Both the position numbers and the translations under genes were made by a program. A model generated the notes under the pieces. It was given only the letters and a program-made list of their open reading frames with translations. It did no database searches and was not told the DNA's origin. DNA of 29,257 nucleotides from a virus. Within the stretch, counting starts at the first letter, position 1; each line of letters opens with the position of its first letter. Below, piece after piece: positions 16,423 through 23,547 of the stretch. The stretch lies in IMG/VR virus record IMGVR_UViG_3300005732_000031, positions 1-29,257 of that record; one strand, given 5' to 3'.

Positions 16423-16904
16423 TGTCAGTAGACTTAAAATCTATATGGGAAGATAGTGAAGAGTTCGATTTGCAAGAAGTGCAAACAGTTCTTATGACTG
16501 AGTTTAGACCCCATAAGTATAAACATGAGGCAGTACGCCGTAACACTAACTCAGATATTAAATTCAGAGAGTATTTAAAAAGAGAAGGTAAGTCAGACTA
16601 CAGAGCAGATTTCGCATTGTTAAACCCTCTTTGGTTTGAAGATTACAAAAACTACCCAGACTGGTCTCATCTTGACATCAGAGGGTTAGTATGGGGGTTA
16701 GTAGTAGAGTTAGACGGTTCAGGAGGTCGGTTCTCTCACCAAGGAGCAGGAGCCGAACGAGACCGTAAAAAGAATGTAGAGTTTTTACTAGAAGGATTGG
16801 TTACTATACGGTTTACAGTCCAGACAGTACGTAACTCTCCGGATTATGTCACTTATGAAATATATAAACTAATTAAGTATTTTGACTTAGATAAAGTAAA
16901 ATAA
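16422..16904 (+). CDS. PD-(D/E)XK endonuclease-like protein
   Basis: 160 residues whose start overlaps the polymerase stop by one base (TAATG). Residues about 55-145 match the DUF559/Vsr-like nuclease plan: YRADFALL supplies an Asp, LVVELDGSGG the second acidic pair, then GAGAERDRKKNVEFLLEG and VTIRFT. In this family a helix with a conserved R-D-x-x-K follows the catalytic strands, as here. It should nick or cut DNA or branched DNA; in this setting, repair, host DNA degradation or replication-end processing are plausible. Coupled translation to the polymerase favours a replication-linked role. The family call is by motif only. Confidence 0.65.
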   Translation: MSVDLKSIWEDSEEFDLQEVQTVLMTEFRPHKYKHEAVRRNTNSDIKFREYLKREGKSDYRADFALLNPLWFEDYKNYPDWSHLDIRGLVWGLVVELDGSGGRFSHQGAGAERDRKKNVEFLLEGLVTIRFTVQTVRNSPDYVTYEIYKLIKYFDLDKVK

Positions 16905-16918
16905 GGGAAATAACAAAA

Positions 16919-18277
16919 ATGAATTACATAGATGCTATGTTTAACATGCCTAGAGAAGATGTTAGTCACGAGGTTCTTAGACGAGAGCTAGTAGTTACTT
17001 CTAACAAAGGATTCAGAGGATCTATTCTTTCAGAAAAGTGCTATGACGTAGATAAGAAAAAAGGCATGGTGAGAGTTCCTATTCCATGGGCTTTAAAAAA
17101 AGGCTTACAGGGAGAGGACAAAACGCCGTACCCACAAGCAGATTGGCCTGAGATAGATCTACAATATAGACACAATCAGAAGGAAGTAGTAGAAAAGACA
17201 GTAGAGCATATCCTTAAGAACAGATGCTCTAGAATAAAAGCAGGTACGGGATTCGGAAAGTCCGTTGTAGCTATTGCTATGGCGATGCGGTTAAATACTA
17301 ACTGCTTAATTGTAGTCCCTACTAACGAGATTCTAGAGCAGTTTAAAGCTACGGCTACTGATATTTTCGGTATCGAACCAGGAGTAATTAAGGGAAAGAA
17401 GCAGGAACTAGATAAACTAGTAGTTGTTACTACTTACCAGACACTGTCGGGTAGGTTGAAGAAAGCCCATAATAAATTAGAGACACTAGGATATGAGGAC
17501 AGCTTCGGATTGTTAGTTATTGACGAAGCGCACCTTTGCGGGTGTGACAGTTTTAGAAGAATCCTACACAGTATTAACAGCCGATATCGACTGTCTGTCT
17601 CCGCGGACTTCTATCGCGCAGACAAGCTGGAAGGAGTCTACAGTATTTATCTAGGAGAGATAGCGGCTATAGGTAAGAAGGATAAGACTAAAACCCTAGA
17701 GAGGCTATTGTATACGCCTACTTTCACAAAGTCTATAAACCCGATGCAGTGCTTAGATAGGTTAGGGGAGTTCTCTCACGTAGAGTATTTGACCAAACTA
17801 GCCGCTAGTCCTGTATACAATAAGCAGCTAGTCTCCGTAATCAAGGAAGTTCTTAAGACAGGAGGACGGAGAATCTTAGTAGGGATGAAAAGAGTAGAAC
17901 AAGCAACTATCATACAAGAAATGTTAGGAGAAGATATTTGCGGTAAGTTCATGGGCGGAATGAAACCTACTGAGTTAGAAGAAGCAGCCAAGAAGCCAGT
18001 GATCTGCTGGACTAAATCTAACCTAGGATTTGATATTTCCAAGTTCTTAGGCGATGAAGAGTCCAAAGCTCTAGACCCTCTCAATACAGTAATTGTCGCA
18101 TACCCCACTAAGAATAGCTTACAGCTTATCGGGAGAGCAGGTAGAGAATTTAGAGGCAAGCCAACGCTAATTATCCATCCTGTAATCCAGAATGATTTTT
18201 ATTCTAAGTCGGCGTTCTATAAGAATTACGAAAAGAATTATAAAAATATTAAGAAAATTACTAAAATAACACAATAA
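16919..18277 (+). CDS. SF2 DNA helicase (UvsW/DEAH-like)
   Basis: 452 residues with the SF2 motif set: Walker A AGTGFGKS near residues 105-112, motif Ia IVVPTNEIL, DEAH in LLVIDEAHLCG near 200, an atypical motif III SVSADFYRAD instead of SAT-P, ILVGMKRVEQA in domain 2, and motif VI QLIGRAGR near 400. The order and size resemble T4 UvsW and phage type-III-restriction-like helicases, which unwind branched DNA and RNA-DNA hybrids to drive origin- to recombination-dependent replication. Its position between polymerase and RecA fits. AAGGGA precedes the start. The last 25 residues are rich in Lys/Asn/Tyr. The exact subfamily is uncertain. Confidence 0.83.
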   Translation: MNYIDAMFNMPREDVSHEVLRRELVVTSNKGFRGSILSEKCYDVDKKKGMVRVPIPWALKKGLQGEDKTPYPQADWPEIDLQYRHNQKEVVEKTVEHILKNRCSRIKAGTGFGKSVVAIAMAMRLNTNCLIVVPTNEILEQFKATATDIFGIEPGVIKGKKQELDKLVVVTTYQTLSGRLKKAHNKLETLGYEDSFGLLVIDEAHLCGCDSFRRILHSINSRYRLSVSADFYRADKLEGVYSIYLGEIAAIGKKDKTKTLERLLYTPTFTKSINPMQCLDRLGEFSHVEYLTKLAASPVYNKQLVSVIKEVLKTGGRRILVGMKRVEQATIIQEMLGEDICGKFMGGMKPTELEEAAKKPVICWTKSNLGFDISKFLGDEESKALDPLNTVIVAYPTKNSLQLIGRAGREFRGKPTLIIHPVIQNDFYSKSAFYKNYEKNYKNIKKITKITQ

Positions 18278-18280
18278 AAC

Positions 18281-18312
18281 ACAACTATTATGTATCTAAA
18301 TACGTATAAACT
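18281..18312 (+). promoter_or_regulatory. Weak candidate ECF-type promoter P4
   Basis: ACAACT (18281-18286), a 16-bp spacer, then CGTATAAACT (18303-18312). It keeps the AAC and CGTATAAA cores and spacing of the promoters at 1125, 6365 and 28368 but with mismatches. It would drive the small gene at 18347 and the recombination genes after it. Confidence 0.4.
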
Positions 18313-18346
18313 ATAGATAAAAGTATCTTTAACAAAAGGAATTACG

Positions 18347-18502
18347 ATGAAAAATGAAGACAGATTAGATGACCATAAAGAAACGTTTCTTCTAATGTTC
18401 ACTAACAGATTGCGAAATGCTTTAAAAACAGGTAGTTCAGAGGATTTTCAAGCTTTAGAGCAAGGTTTAGAGGCAGCTAAGAGACTAACACTAGGAGAAT
18501 AA
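18347..18502 (+). CDS. Small unknown helical protein (51 aa)
   Basis: ATG 18347 with AAAGGA upstream (18335-18340). The 51 residues are charged and helical (LRNALKTGSSEDF, ALEQGLEAAKRL), with no cysteine or membrane segment. It fills the gap between the helicase and the next gene, which begins five bases after its stop with AGGAG inside this gene's end. Supported by start, spacing and composition; function unknown. Confidence 0.65.
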   Translation: MKNEDRLDDHKETFLLMFTNRLRNALKTGSSEDFQALEQGLEAAKRLTLGE

Positions 18503-18506
18503 GATA

Positions 18507-18815
18507 ATGGAAAAAGAGATTAAAGCAAAAGTAGTTACCGCATATAAGAAGAGCGGTAAGTTAATCAGCGAAGAAGATAAAACAGAAACACTAGAAGTAG
18601 TTAGATTACAGGACGACGCCCCGTATGTAACAGTATCTACAGACAGAAAAGCCACTATTAACTTAGGTAATTATAGCAGCGCATCTGTAGGTGTATTCTG
18701 CTCCGCACCTGCTCTCCTCAATGAGGAAGATATGGAAAGAGCATATAAGTTTATCTCTGATTTTTGCGAGAGCAAGGTCAAAGAAGCAGTAGACAACATT
18801 ACAGGAGGTAACTAG
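18507..18815 (+). CDS. Unknown protein encoded directly before recA/uvsX
   Basis: 102 residues, not recognised by name. Residues 1-50 look beta-rich (IKAKVVTAYKK, YVTVSTDRK). The centre has INLGNYSSASVGVFCSAP, and residues 72-98 form a charged helix (EEDMERAYKFISDF). The central NLGNY-plus-strand followed by an amphipathic helix resembles small proteins often encoded beside phage recombination genes, from memory and without proof. The stop is one base before the start of the RecA-like gene, whose Shine-Dalgarno lies within this gene, so both are tightly co-translated. A recombination mediator role would fit but is only a guess from position. Confidence 0.6.
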   Translation: MEKEIKAKVVTAYKKSGKLISEEDKTETLEVVRLQDDAPYVTVSTDRKATINLGNYSSASVGVFCSAPALLNEEDMERAYKFISDFCESKVKEAVDNITGGN

Positions 18816-18816
18816 T

Positions 18817-19893
18817 ATGACAAGCAAAGAAGTAGACGCGCTATTTAATAGCCTTAGAAAAGGGATCGGAGACGATCTATTTCTAGGGGCCATCCCTGTG
18901 AAAAGATGGGATACAGGTATCTACGCTTTAAACAAAGCAATAGGTGGTGGTATCCCAGCAGGGAGATTCACACTTCTAGTCGGAAAGGAATCTACAGGAA
19001 AAAGCACAATTGCAGCCAAGCTAGGCGGGATTGTTAGTTCAATGAACCGAGAAACCGGAGAGATCTGCGAATCTGGCGCTGCTGAGGCATGTAGAGTATT
19101 GTACGTAGACGCCGAAGGTACTCTAGATGAAGCATGGTGTGCTCACCACAATTATTACCCTGATGAAGACAACGGCGCCGAGAACGGCAACAGAATTATG
19201 TCTACCACAACAGGGAACCAAACAGTAGATGCTGTTACTACAGTCATCAACTCAGGATTATACAGTCTTATTATTGTAGACTCAATCGAAGCACTAGTGC
19301 CCTACAAGGACTTGGAGAAATCATCCGAGGATTTTAAAACAGGCACTAAAGCTAAAATGAATAACGAAGCTTTCAGAATCTGGCAGGTAGCTCTAACAGA
19401 AGCTAACCACCCTATTCCAGAAGACAAATGGTGGCAGAGAACTACCGTTCTTTGCATTAACCAATTACGAGAAGCAATAAGCACCGTGCCTGCTCCTCCT
19501 GTGATTCCAGGAGGTAGAGGTCAGGTACAGGCGGCTTCTATTGTCATTCAGATGAATACTCCTAAATATACCGACGCCAACAAACTAGGAGCATTAGGTA
19601 CATTTAAAGGAGTAACTAGGAAGAACAAAACATTCCAACCTAAGGTTCCTTTTGAGTATGACATGTTACTAAAAAGTGATGGAGTATTTGAGATCGGAAC
19701 AGTAGATAATGTTCGCTCTATCATCCAAGATATCCGACGCTTCGGCATCTGGGAGAAGAAAGAAGACGGCCTGTGGCATTTATTCGAATACACCGCAGCT
19801 AAACAGTCTGAGTTCGAAGATAAAATGAGAGCAGAACCAGAAGTAGAACTAGATATAATGACTAAAGTTATTCAATATCTAAAGGACAACTAA
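18817..19893 (+). CDS. uvsX: RecA/UvsX-like recombinase
   Basis: 358 residues, close to bacterial RecA and T4 UvsX in length. Walker A is GKESTGKS at residues 56-63, VLYVDAEG supplies the catalytic acidic strand near 105, LIIVDSIEALVP is Walker B near 148, and CINQLRE near 220 is the allosteric NQxR motif, followed by the loop 2 GGRGQVQAAS region. It would form filaments on ssDNA and exchange strands in recombination-dependent replication and repair, with the zinc-finger SSB. A strong AGGAGG is nine bases before ATG. The acidic residues near the C-terminus (AEPEVELD) are usual for regulation of DNA entry. The last base of its stop is the first base of the next gene. Confidence 0.92.
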   Translation: MTSKEVDALFNSLRKGIGDDLFLGAIPVKRWDTGIYALNKAIGGGIPAGRFTLLVGKESTGKSTIAAKLGGIVSSMNRETGEICESGAAEACRVLYVDAEGTLDEAWCAHHNYYPDEDNGAENGNRIMSTTTGNQTVDAVTTVINSGLYSLIIVDSIEALVPYKDLEKSSEDFKTGTKAKMNNEAFRIWQVALTEANHPIPEDKWWQRTTVLCINQLREAISTVPAPPVIPGGRGQVQAASIVIQMNTPKYTDANKLGALGTFKGVTRKNKTFQPKVPFEYDMLLKSDGVFEIGTVDNVRSIIQDIRRFGIWEKKEDGLWHLFEYTAAKQSEFEDKMRAEPEVELDIMTKVIQYLKDN

Positions 19894-20453
19894 TGGTAAA
19901 AAGAAAGATAGGAAGACTCGGAAGTGCTAAAAACGATAAAAAGGTAGCACAAAAGAGAGAGAAGCAGCTAGCTAAGGAGTTAGGCGGTTTTGCAACCCCT
20001 AACTCTGGGGCTGTCCCAGGGTTCCCAGGTGACGTGCATCTAAAAAGCTGGCTTCTAGAAGACAAACACACCAGCGACCAGCGATACATCCTAGGACTAA
20101 TAGAGCTAAACAAAGTAACTAGAGAAGCAGCTAGCGTAGGTGATAGAAAACCAATGATGATGTTTAAGTTCTTTAAAGGAATTAAGATAGGAACCCCATC
20201 AGAGATAGCACTAGTCCCTGAGATGTACCTTAGTACTTATTCCTTCTCAAGATTAGATTCTAAGGAAGAAGTAAGAACTAAAACAAAATCTATTACAACA
20301 AAATTTATAAACGAAAAGTACGAAGAAGCTCTTTCGCAAGACGTAATTTTCACACATACAATAACCTTCAACAAAGTAGCCAAAGGCGTAGCTACTTGTT
20401 GGACGCTTATCCCAAAATACGACCTAGAAAAATTAGGAGCATTTAATGATTAA
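19893..20453 (+). CDS. Holliday-junction-resolvase-like PD-(D/E)XK nuclease
   Basis: 186 residues. A basic N-terminus (VKRKIGRLG) leads into KELGGFATPNSGAVPG, then the catalytic set GDVHLKSWLLEDK near residues 45-60, with Asp, Glu and Lys in the D-(E)xK order, and GLIELNKVTREAASVG, a helix typical of Hjc/phage resolvase-like proteins. It likely cuts branched recombination intermediates before packaging. Start overlaps the recA stop (TAATG), and its own stop overlaps the next gene in ATGATTAA, so the three are coupled. The C-terminal 90 residues are beta-rich and not recognised. A plain endonuclease is the alternative. Confidence 0.65.
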   Translation: MVKRKIGRLGSAKNDKKVAQKREKQLAKELGGFATPNSGAVPGFPGDVHLKSWLLEDKHTSDQRYILGLIELNKVTREAASVGDRKPMMMFKFFKGIKIGTPSEIALVPEMYLSTYSFSRLDSKEEVRTKTKSITTKFINEKYEEALSQDVIFTHTITFNKVAKGVATCWTLIPKYDLEKLGAFND

Positions 20454-21189
20454 CGATATTAACCCACCCGCTATAGTCCGAGCAATGCATGACGAAAAGA
20501 CAGCCAGAGAATGGCACGAGCAGGGTTTGGCAGCAGAGATAAAAAGATCTGCAGGGACGCTAGAGCAGGCTGAGTCTTGGTATTACCTAAAAGAAGGAGC
20601 CGGTTATCAAGAACTAGGCTACCAATCCATTGCGGAATACGTTTTTAAAGAGTTCGGAAAGAGCGCGGCTACTTGCGATAAGTATATCCAAATCTATCGA
20701 GTAATGTGCGTAGACTTGAAAAAAGATATGACAGAACTAGCCACTATCGGTGCTGGTAAGTTGTCCAAAGTAGTAGGTCACGTAGATGAAAACAACGTAG
20801 ATCAAGTATTATCTGACATTAGAAACATGAGTCAGAAGCAGATTGATGAAAGAATCAAACAGGAAAAACCTATTCAGACTCCCGAAGAATCTGACGATGA
20901 CAGAGAAGAGCAGAAAACCTTGAGAATGAAAGGCCCTGCTTCTATGGTCGATGTTATTGAGGATGCCACCAGAGCGGCTAAAGGAGAGATCGTAAACATG
21001 TCTTCTTTCAAAACTGTAGATGATATTCCAGATCTATACGCTATGAACTACATCATGAGTTGCTTCATGAGTTCTGTGTCCCTAGAAGGAAACCCAGTTA
21101 GCTCACTAGAAAACTCTATTGCCAGTCTAGAACAAGCCTACGGCGTTACTATCGACTGGAAGGAAGGAAAGCGTGAGATCAATGTCTAA
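20446..21189 (+). CDS. HTH/ParB-like or DUF3102-like DNA-binding protein
   Basis: 247 residues. Residues 45-90 read as a helix-turn-helix: YQELGYQSIAEYVFKEFG, then SAATCDKYIQIYRV, like a sequence-specific DNA-binding module. LATIGAGKLSKVVGHVDENNV and VLSDIRNMSQKQIDERI form a helical part similar to ParB-type or DUF3102 proteins. Residues 145-180 are acidic and charged. No catalytic motif is seen. It sits in the recombination cluster by an 8-base overlap, so DNA-structure binding, regulation or partition are possible; which one cannot be read. Confidence 0.55.
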   Translation: MINDINPPAIVRAMHDEKTAREWHEQGLAAEIKRSAGTLEQAESWYYLKEGAGYQELGYQSIAEYVFKEFGKSAATCDKYIQIYRVMCVDLKKDMTELATIGAGKLSKVVGHVDENNVDQVLSDIRNMSQKQIDERIKQEKPIQTPEESDDDREEQKTLRMKGPASMVDVIEDATRAAKGEIVNMSSFKTVDDIPDLYAMNYIMSCFMSSVSLEGNPVSSLENSIASLEQAYGVTIDWKEGKREINV

Positions 21190-21526
21190 ACTAGATTGGC
21201 TTACAGAAGAACAATGGACTAGAGGCGCTGCGGCAATTGACCGAGACGGTTATGACGTTTCACCCTCCAGCATGGACGCTGTCAAGTGGGACTTAACCGG
21301 AGCTTTGCAGATCTCCTTCTATTCAGAAGTAGAGCGACAAGAAGCAGAGAACCAGTTTAAGAAAGCCTACTTGCACTTTTTCAAAGACAAACTTAAGGAT
21401 CAAGATGGCATCTTGCACTCTTATCATAACTCAGAAGGCAAGAAGGTGCAAGTTCTACCTCTATATGAGATGAACGACACTTTGACTTGGGCAGAGGTTA
21501 GGAAACTATTACTATACGTAGGATAA
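21182..21526 (+). CDS. DUF6197-like protein of unknown function
   Basis: ATG 21182 is preferred over GTG 21173, because AAGGAAGG (21162-21169) and the ATGTCTAA overlap with the preceding stop fit the junction style of this genome. The 114 residues start SKLDWL and contain TRGAAAIDRDGYDVSP followed by AVKWDLTGAL near residues 10-42, the pattern of DUF6197-type phage proteins (W-GA-D-DG-SP-A-W-GAL). The remainder is helical with LTWAEVRKLL at the end. The role is unknown. It belongs to the same transcript as the HTH protein and the MazG-like gene. Confidence 0.6.
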   Translation: MSKLDWLTEEQWTRGAAAIDRDGYDVSPSSMDAVKWDLTGALQISFYSEVERQEAENQFKKAYLHFFKDKLKDQDGILHSYHNSEGKKVQVLPLYEMNDTLTWAEVRKLLLYVG

Positions 21527-21532
21527 TATATT

Positions 21533-21892
21533 ATGAACAACATTTACAGAAGCTTCGTAGACTCTAGATGTAAAGAGGGCGAAGATATAAAACAGGAGAT
21601 GACGCCTGAACAGGCTCACCTCCTACACATGGCAGTTGGCGTGGCCGGAGAAGCCGGAGAGCTCCTAGACGCCATAAAGAAACACACTATCTATCAGAAG
21701 CCGTTAGATCTGGAGAATGTAGAAGAGGAACTAGGGGATCTATTATTTTATATGACAGGAATAATGAATACCTTAGATGTTCCCAACTTAGATTACTTAA
21801 CAAATAAGAATACTCAAAAGTTGACAAAACGATATTCAACAGGACAGTACTCAAACGAACAAGCTCAAGATAGAGCAGATAAGGAAGGCTAA
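21533..21892 (+). CDS. mazG: MazG-like NTP pyrophosphohydrolase
   Basis: 119 residues, the single-domain size. The all-alpha NTP-PPase core is clear: LLHMAVGVAGEAGELLDAIKK (about 29-49, ExxE) and ENVEEELGDLLFYM (61-74, ExxD), the acidic residues that bind magnesium. Such proteins hydrolyse (d)NTPs to NMP and pyrophosphate; phage copies may adjust nucleotide pools or lower (p)ppGpp-linked signalling. Residues after 85 are a polar tail. Six bases separate it from the preceding stop and two from the next start, so it is in the same unit as the exonuclease gene that follows. Confidence 0.82.
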   Translation: MNNIYRSFVDSRCKEGEDIKQEMTPEQAHLLHMAVGVAGEAGELLDAIKKHTIYQKPLDLENVEEELGDLLFYMTGIMNTLDVPNLDYLTNKNTQKLTKRYSTGQYSNEQAQDRADKEG

Positions 21893-21894
21893 TA

Positions 21895-22767
21895 ATGGGC
21901 AAAATAGAAAGCTCTAAATGGTTTCAAGCAGCTAAGCAAGAAAAGACAAAGGTTAAAAGAGCAGAAATCCCGGCCTCATACTTACAGAGATTGCTTAATT
22001 ATAATAATGTAGAAGATACCAGAAGGTATGCTAGGTCACTCCATTGCGGGGTGATCGGGAGTTTAGACTCAGAGCAAGCTTTTTACGACGCTCTTGTTAA
22101 TTTTTGGGAACCACAGTATAGTGAATTAGATTATAAGAAAGATTTCTACCTAAATATAGGCACAATGCTAGGTGAGATGTTCGCAGAACGGCTACATAGA
22201 GTCCCAGGGTTGACTACTTGTATTAGTAAAGATTATAAAGAGGAGAGAATTCAAAACGACGAATTCGGATATGCTGGTTATATTGACTTTATAATGGATG
22301 TTAACACAGTAAAACATTATGGGAAAAAGACAACACCAGAAGACCTACCAGAAGTAAAAGACCTAAGAGTCTTCGAGATGAAGACAACAGGAGAAAGAAA
22401 CTACAATAAATGGGTAGACTCTAGTGAGTTGTCTTTTAAGTACAGGTGTCAGCTAAGTCTGTATATCCAAGATCAGTTAGAAAAAGGAGTAGTCGAGACG
22501 GAAAACGGCTTCTTTATCTTACAAAGCAGAGACGACCCTAACAAACATAGAGTCATGCCGTACACCATGGAGAGCAAGGTAATATCCAAGGCACAAGAAG
22601 TTTGCACTAAATTTTGGGATCACGTAGTAGCTAGAACGCTCCCAAGCGGAGATGATATTAAACCCGTAGAAGGGTTCTGTATTTCTAAAGCAATTGACAA
22701 ATGCAATGAAAAGGGCAGAGAATGGCCTAAATATTTTGGATGGACTCAAAAAGATTTTATTAAGTAA
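21895..22767 (+). CDS. RecB/Cas4-like PD-(D/E)XK exonuclease
   Basis: 290 residues. The nuclease set is GYAGYIDF with D131, then VFEMKTT with E161 and K163, then SFKYRCQLSLYIQDQ near 180-194, where the YxxQ is the helix usually following the active site in Cas4, YqaJ and RecB-type nucleases. An upstream His in the LHRV segment near residue 100 may be the first ligand. It would resect DNA ends for recombination by the RecA-like protein and the SSB. The C-terminal CISKAIDKC and WPKYFGW are of unknown role; no clear iron-sulfur cluster set is seen. It is the last gene before a strong terminator, which closes the replication/recombination block. Confidence 0.75.
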   Translation: MGKIESSKWFQAAKQEKTKVKRAEIPASYLQRLLNYNNVEDTRRYARSLHCGVIGSLDSEQAFYDALVNFWEPQYSELDYKKDFYLNIGTMLGEMFAERLHRVPGLTTCISKDYKEERIQNDEFGYAGYIDFIMDVNTVKHYGKKTTPEDLPEVKDLRVFEMKTTGERNYNKWVDSSELSFKYRCQLSLYIQDQLEKGVVETENGFFILQSRDDPNKHRVMPYTMESKVISKAQEVCTKFWDHVVARTLPSGDDIKPVEGFCISKAIDKCNEKGREWPKYFGWTQKDFIK

Positions 22768-22774
22768 TTTACGT

Positions 22775-22813
22775 AATATAGCTGTTTTCTGTGAACTCAG
22801 CTATATTTTTTTA
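22775..22813 (+). terminator. Strong terminator after the exonuclease gene
   Basis: AATATAGCTG (22775-22784) pairs with CAGCTATATT (22798-22807) and is followed by a run of T. It is placed 11 bases before the next -35 box, so the following operon is insulated. Confidence 0.93.
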
Positions 22814-22823
22814 TATTCAAACC

Positions 22824-22852
22824 TTGACTACTCCTCAGACACTGTATATAAT
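22824..22852 (+). promoter_or_regulatory. Sigma-70 promoter of the IF-1/sigma operon
   Basis: TTGACT (22824-22829), a 17-bp spacer, TATAAT (22847-22852). The spacer end CAGACACTGTA matches that of the promoter at 11150. Near-consensus strength and host-type boxes argue for early transcription by host RNA polymerase of the genes that follow. Confidence 0.92.
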
Positions 22853-22876
22853 AAAAGTGACAGGAAAGGAAAAACA

Positions 22877-23143
22877 ATGAGTAGGAAATTAACAATCCCA
22901 ATCCAGCATTTAGATTTATTTTCATCTATTTTAAAGAAGATGGGATGCGATACTTTCACAGAAAATGATAATAAGTACTCGCCAGACTTTTCTTTTTCAA
23001 TAGGAGACGACAGATTTTGGGGTTACAAGAGAAGTTTTTTAATAGAGTTTAACGGAGATGACGACAATACTCTGCAAGCTATTAATGAGCAATACGAGTA
23101 CGTCGTAGCACAATTAACAAAAGAACAGGAGAAACAAGATTAA
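22877..23143 (+). CDS. Small unknown protein, first gene of the IF-1/sigma operon
   Basis: ATG 22877 is the true start, with AGGAAAGG nine bases upstream and the promoter 25 bases away; a longer reading frame from 22694 would run through the terminator and promoter. The 88 residues (MSRKLTIPIQ, LFSSILKKMGC, FSIGDDRFWGY, LIEFNGDDDN) show an alternating strand and helix pattern and an acidic end. I do not recognise the family. It overlaps the AUU-started gene at its stop. Function unknown; being first behind a strong early promoter suggests abundant early synthesis. Confidence 0.75.
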   Translation: MSRKLTIPIQHLDLFSSILKKMGCDTFTENDNKYSPDFSFSIGDDRFWGYKRSFLIEFNGDDDNTLQAINEQYEYVVAQLTKEQEKQD

Positions 23144-23318
23144 TATCAATCAAATCGAAGAACTATTACAACAACGTACTACTTTTGAAGAAGGTCAGAT
23201 CTTAATGTACTTAGCTGACCGCCTAGGTTTTGACTTATATCAGAACAAAAAACCGGCAGGCTATTATTACGATCAAACTGGAGAGTACTTTTTTAGAAAG
23301 GATCCAAACTATGCCTAA
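23139..23318 (+). CDS. Small protein apparently started at AUU, upstream of the IF-1 gene
   Basis: The frame 23139-23318 is coding by appearance: 59 residues, with IEELLQQRTTFEEG, YLADRLGFDLY and a C-terminal GYYYDQTGEYFFRKD. It has no ATG, GTG or TTG before codon 23. AGGAG (23127-23131) is seven bases before ATT 23139, the ideal spacing, and ATTAA overlaps the preceding stop. The downstream ATG 23205 would give only 37 residues and has no clear Shine-Dalgarno. Start at AUU is therefore the best reading, as in bacterial infC, whose AUU is controlled by IF3. The stop overlaps the IF-1 start in ATGCCTAA. Function unknown. Confidence 0.6.
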   Translation: MNINQIEELLQQRTTFEEGQILMYLADRLGFDLYQNKKPAGYYYDQTGEYFFRKDPNYA

Positions 23319-23526
23319 AGAAGAAAAGATGAAAGTCAAAGGGACAGTGGTAGGGCAGGAGAGGAACTATTTTCTAGTCCAACCAGAGGAGCTAAATGAC
23401 GTTATCCAGTGCACGATTGCAGGTAAGCTACGAAAGTTTAATATTACTATCACTCTAGGGGACATAGTAGAGATTGAACTGTCTGCATACGACCTCACAA
23501 AAGCAAGAATTACAAAAAGAATGTAA
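23311..23526 (+). CDS. infA: Translation initiation factor IF-1-like protein
   Basis: ATG 23311 with AAAGGA eight bases upstream gives 71 residues; bacterial IF-1 has about 72. The S1-like OB fold of IF-1 is read over its whole length: MPKEEKMKVKGTVV at the start corresponds to the E. coli AKED-MQGTV region, IAGKLRKFN to the ISGKMRKNY strand, and GDIVEIELSAYDLTKARI to GDKVTVELTPYDLSKGRI. IF-1 binds the 30S A site and helps IF-2 and IF-3 select start codons. A longer frame from TTG 23230 overlaps another gene and is rejected. The gene is third in an early operon, followed by an unknown gene and an ECF sigma. It may act with the host factors, replace host IF-1 or shift initiation to phage mRNAs. 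Confidence 0.9.
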   Translation: MPKEEKMKVKGTVVGQERNYFLVQPEELNDVIQCTIAGKLRKFNITITLGDIVEIELSAYDLTKARITKRM

Positions 23527-23547
23527 ATAGTTACAAGGAATAATATT

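Noticed and set aside
17776-18159. 127-codon open frame on the - strand
   Set aside because: Antisense shadow of the SF2 helicase motifs; low complexity, no start signal.
22792-22830. TGAACT as a further ECF -35 box
   Set aside because: No CGTATA lies 16 bases downstream; the bases belong to the terminator loop.
22694-22876. N-terminal extension of the 22877 gene
   Set aside because: It would cross the exonuclease end, a terminator and a sigma-70 promoter; ATG 22877 has a good Shine-Dalgarno.
23230-23310. TTG-started N-terminal extension of the IF-1-like gene
   Set aside because: It overlaps the AUU gene in another frame, and the IF-1 alignment begins at the ATG 23311.
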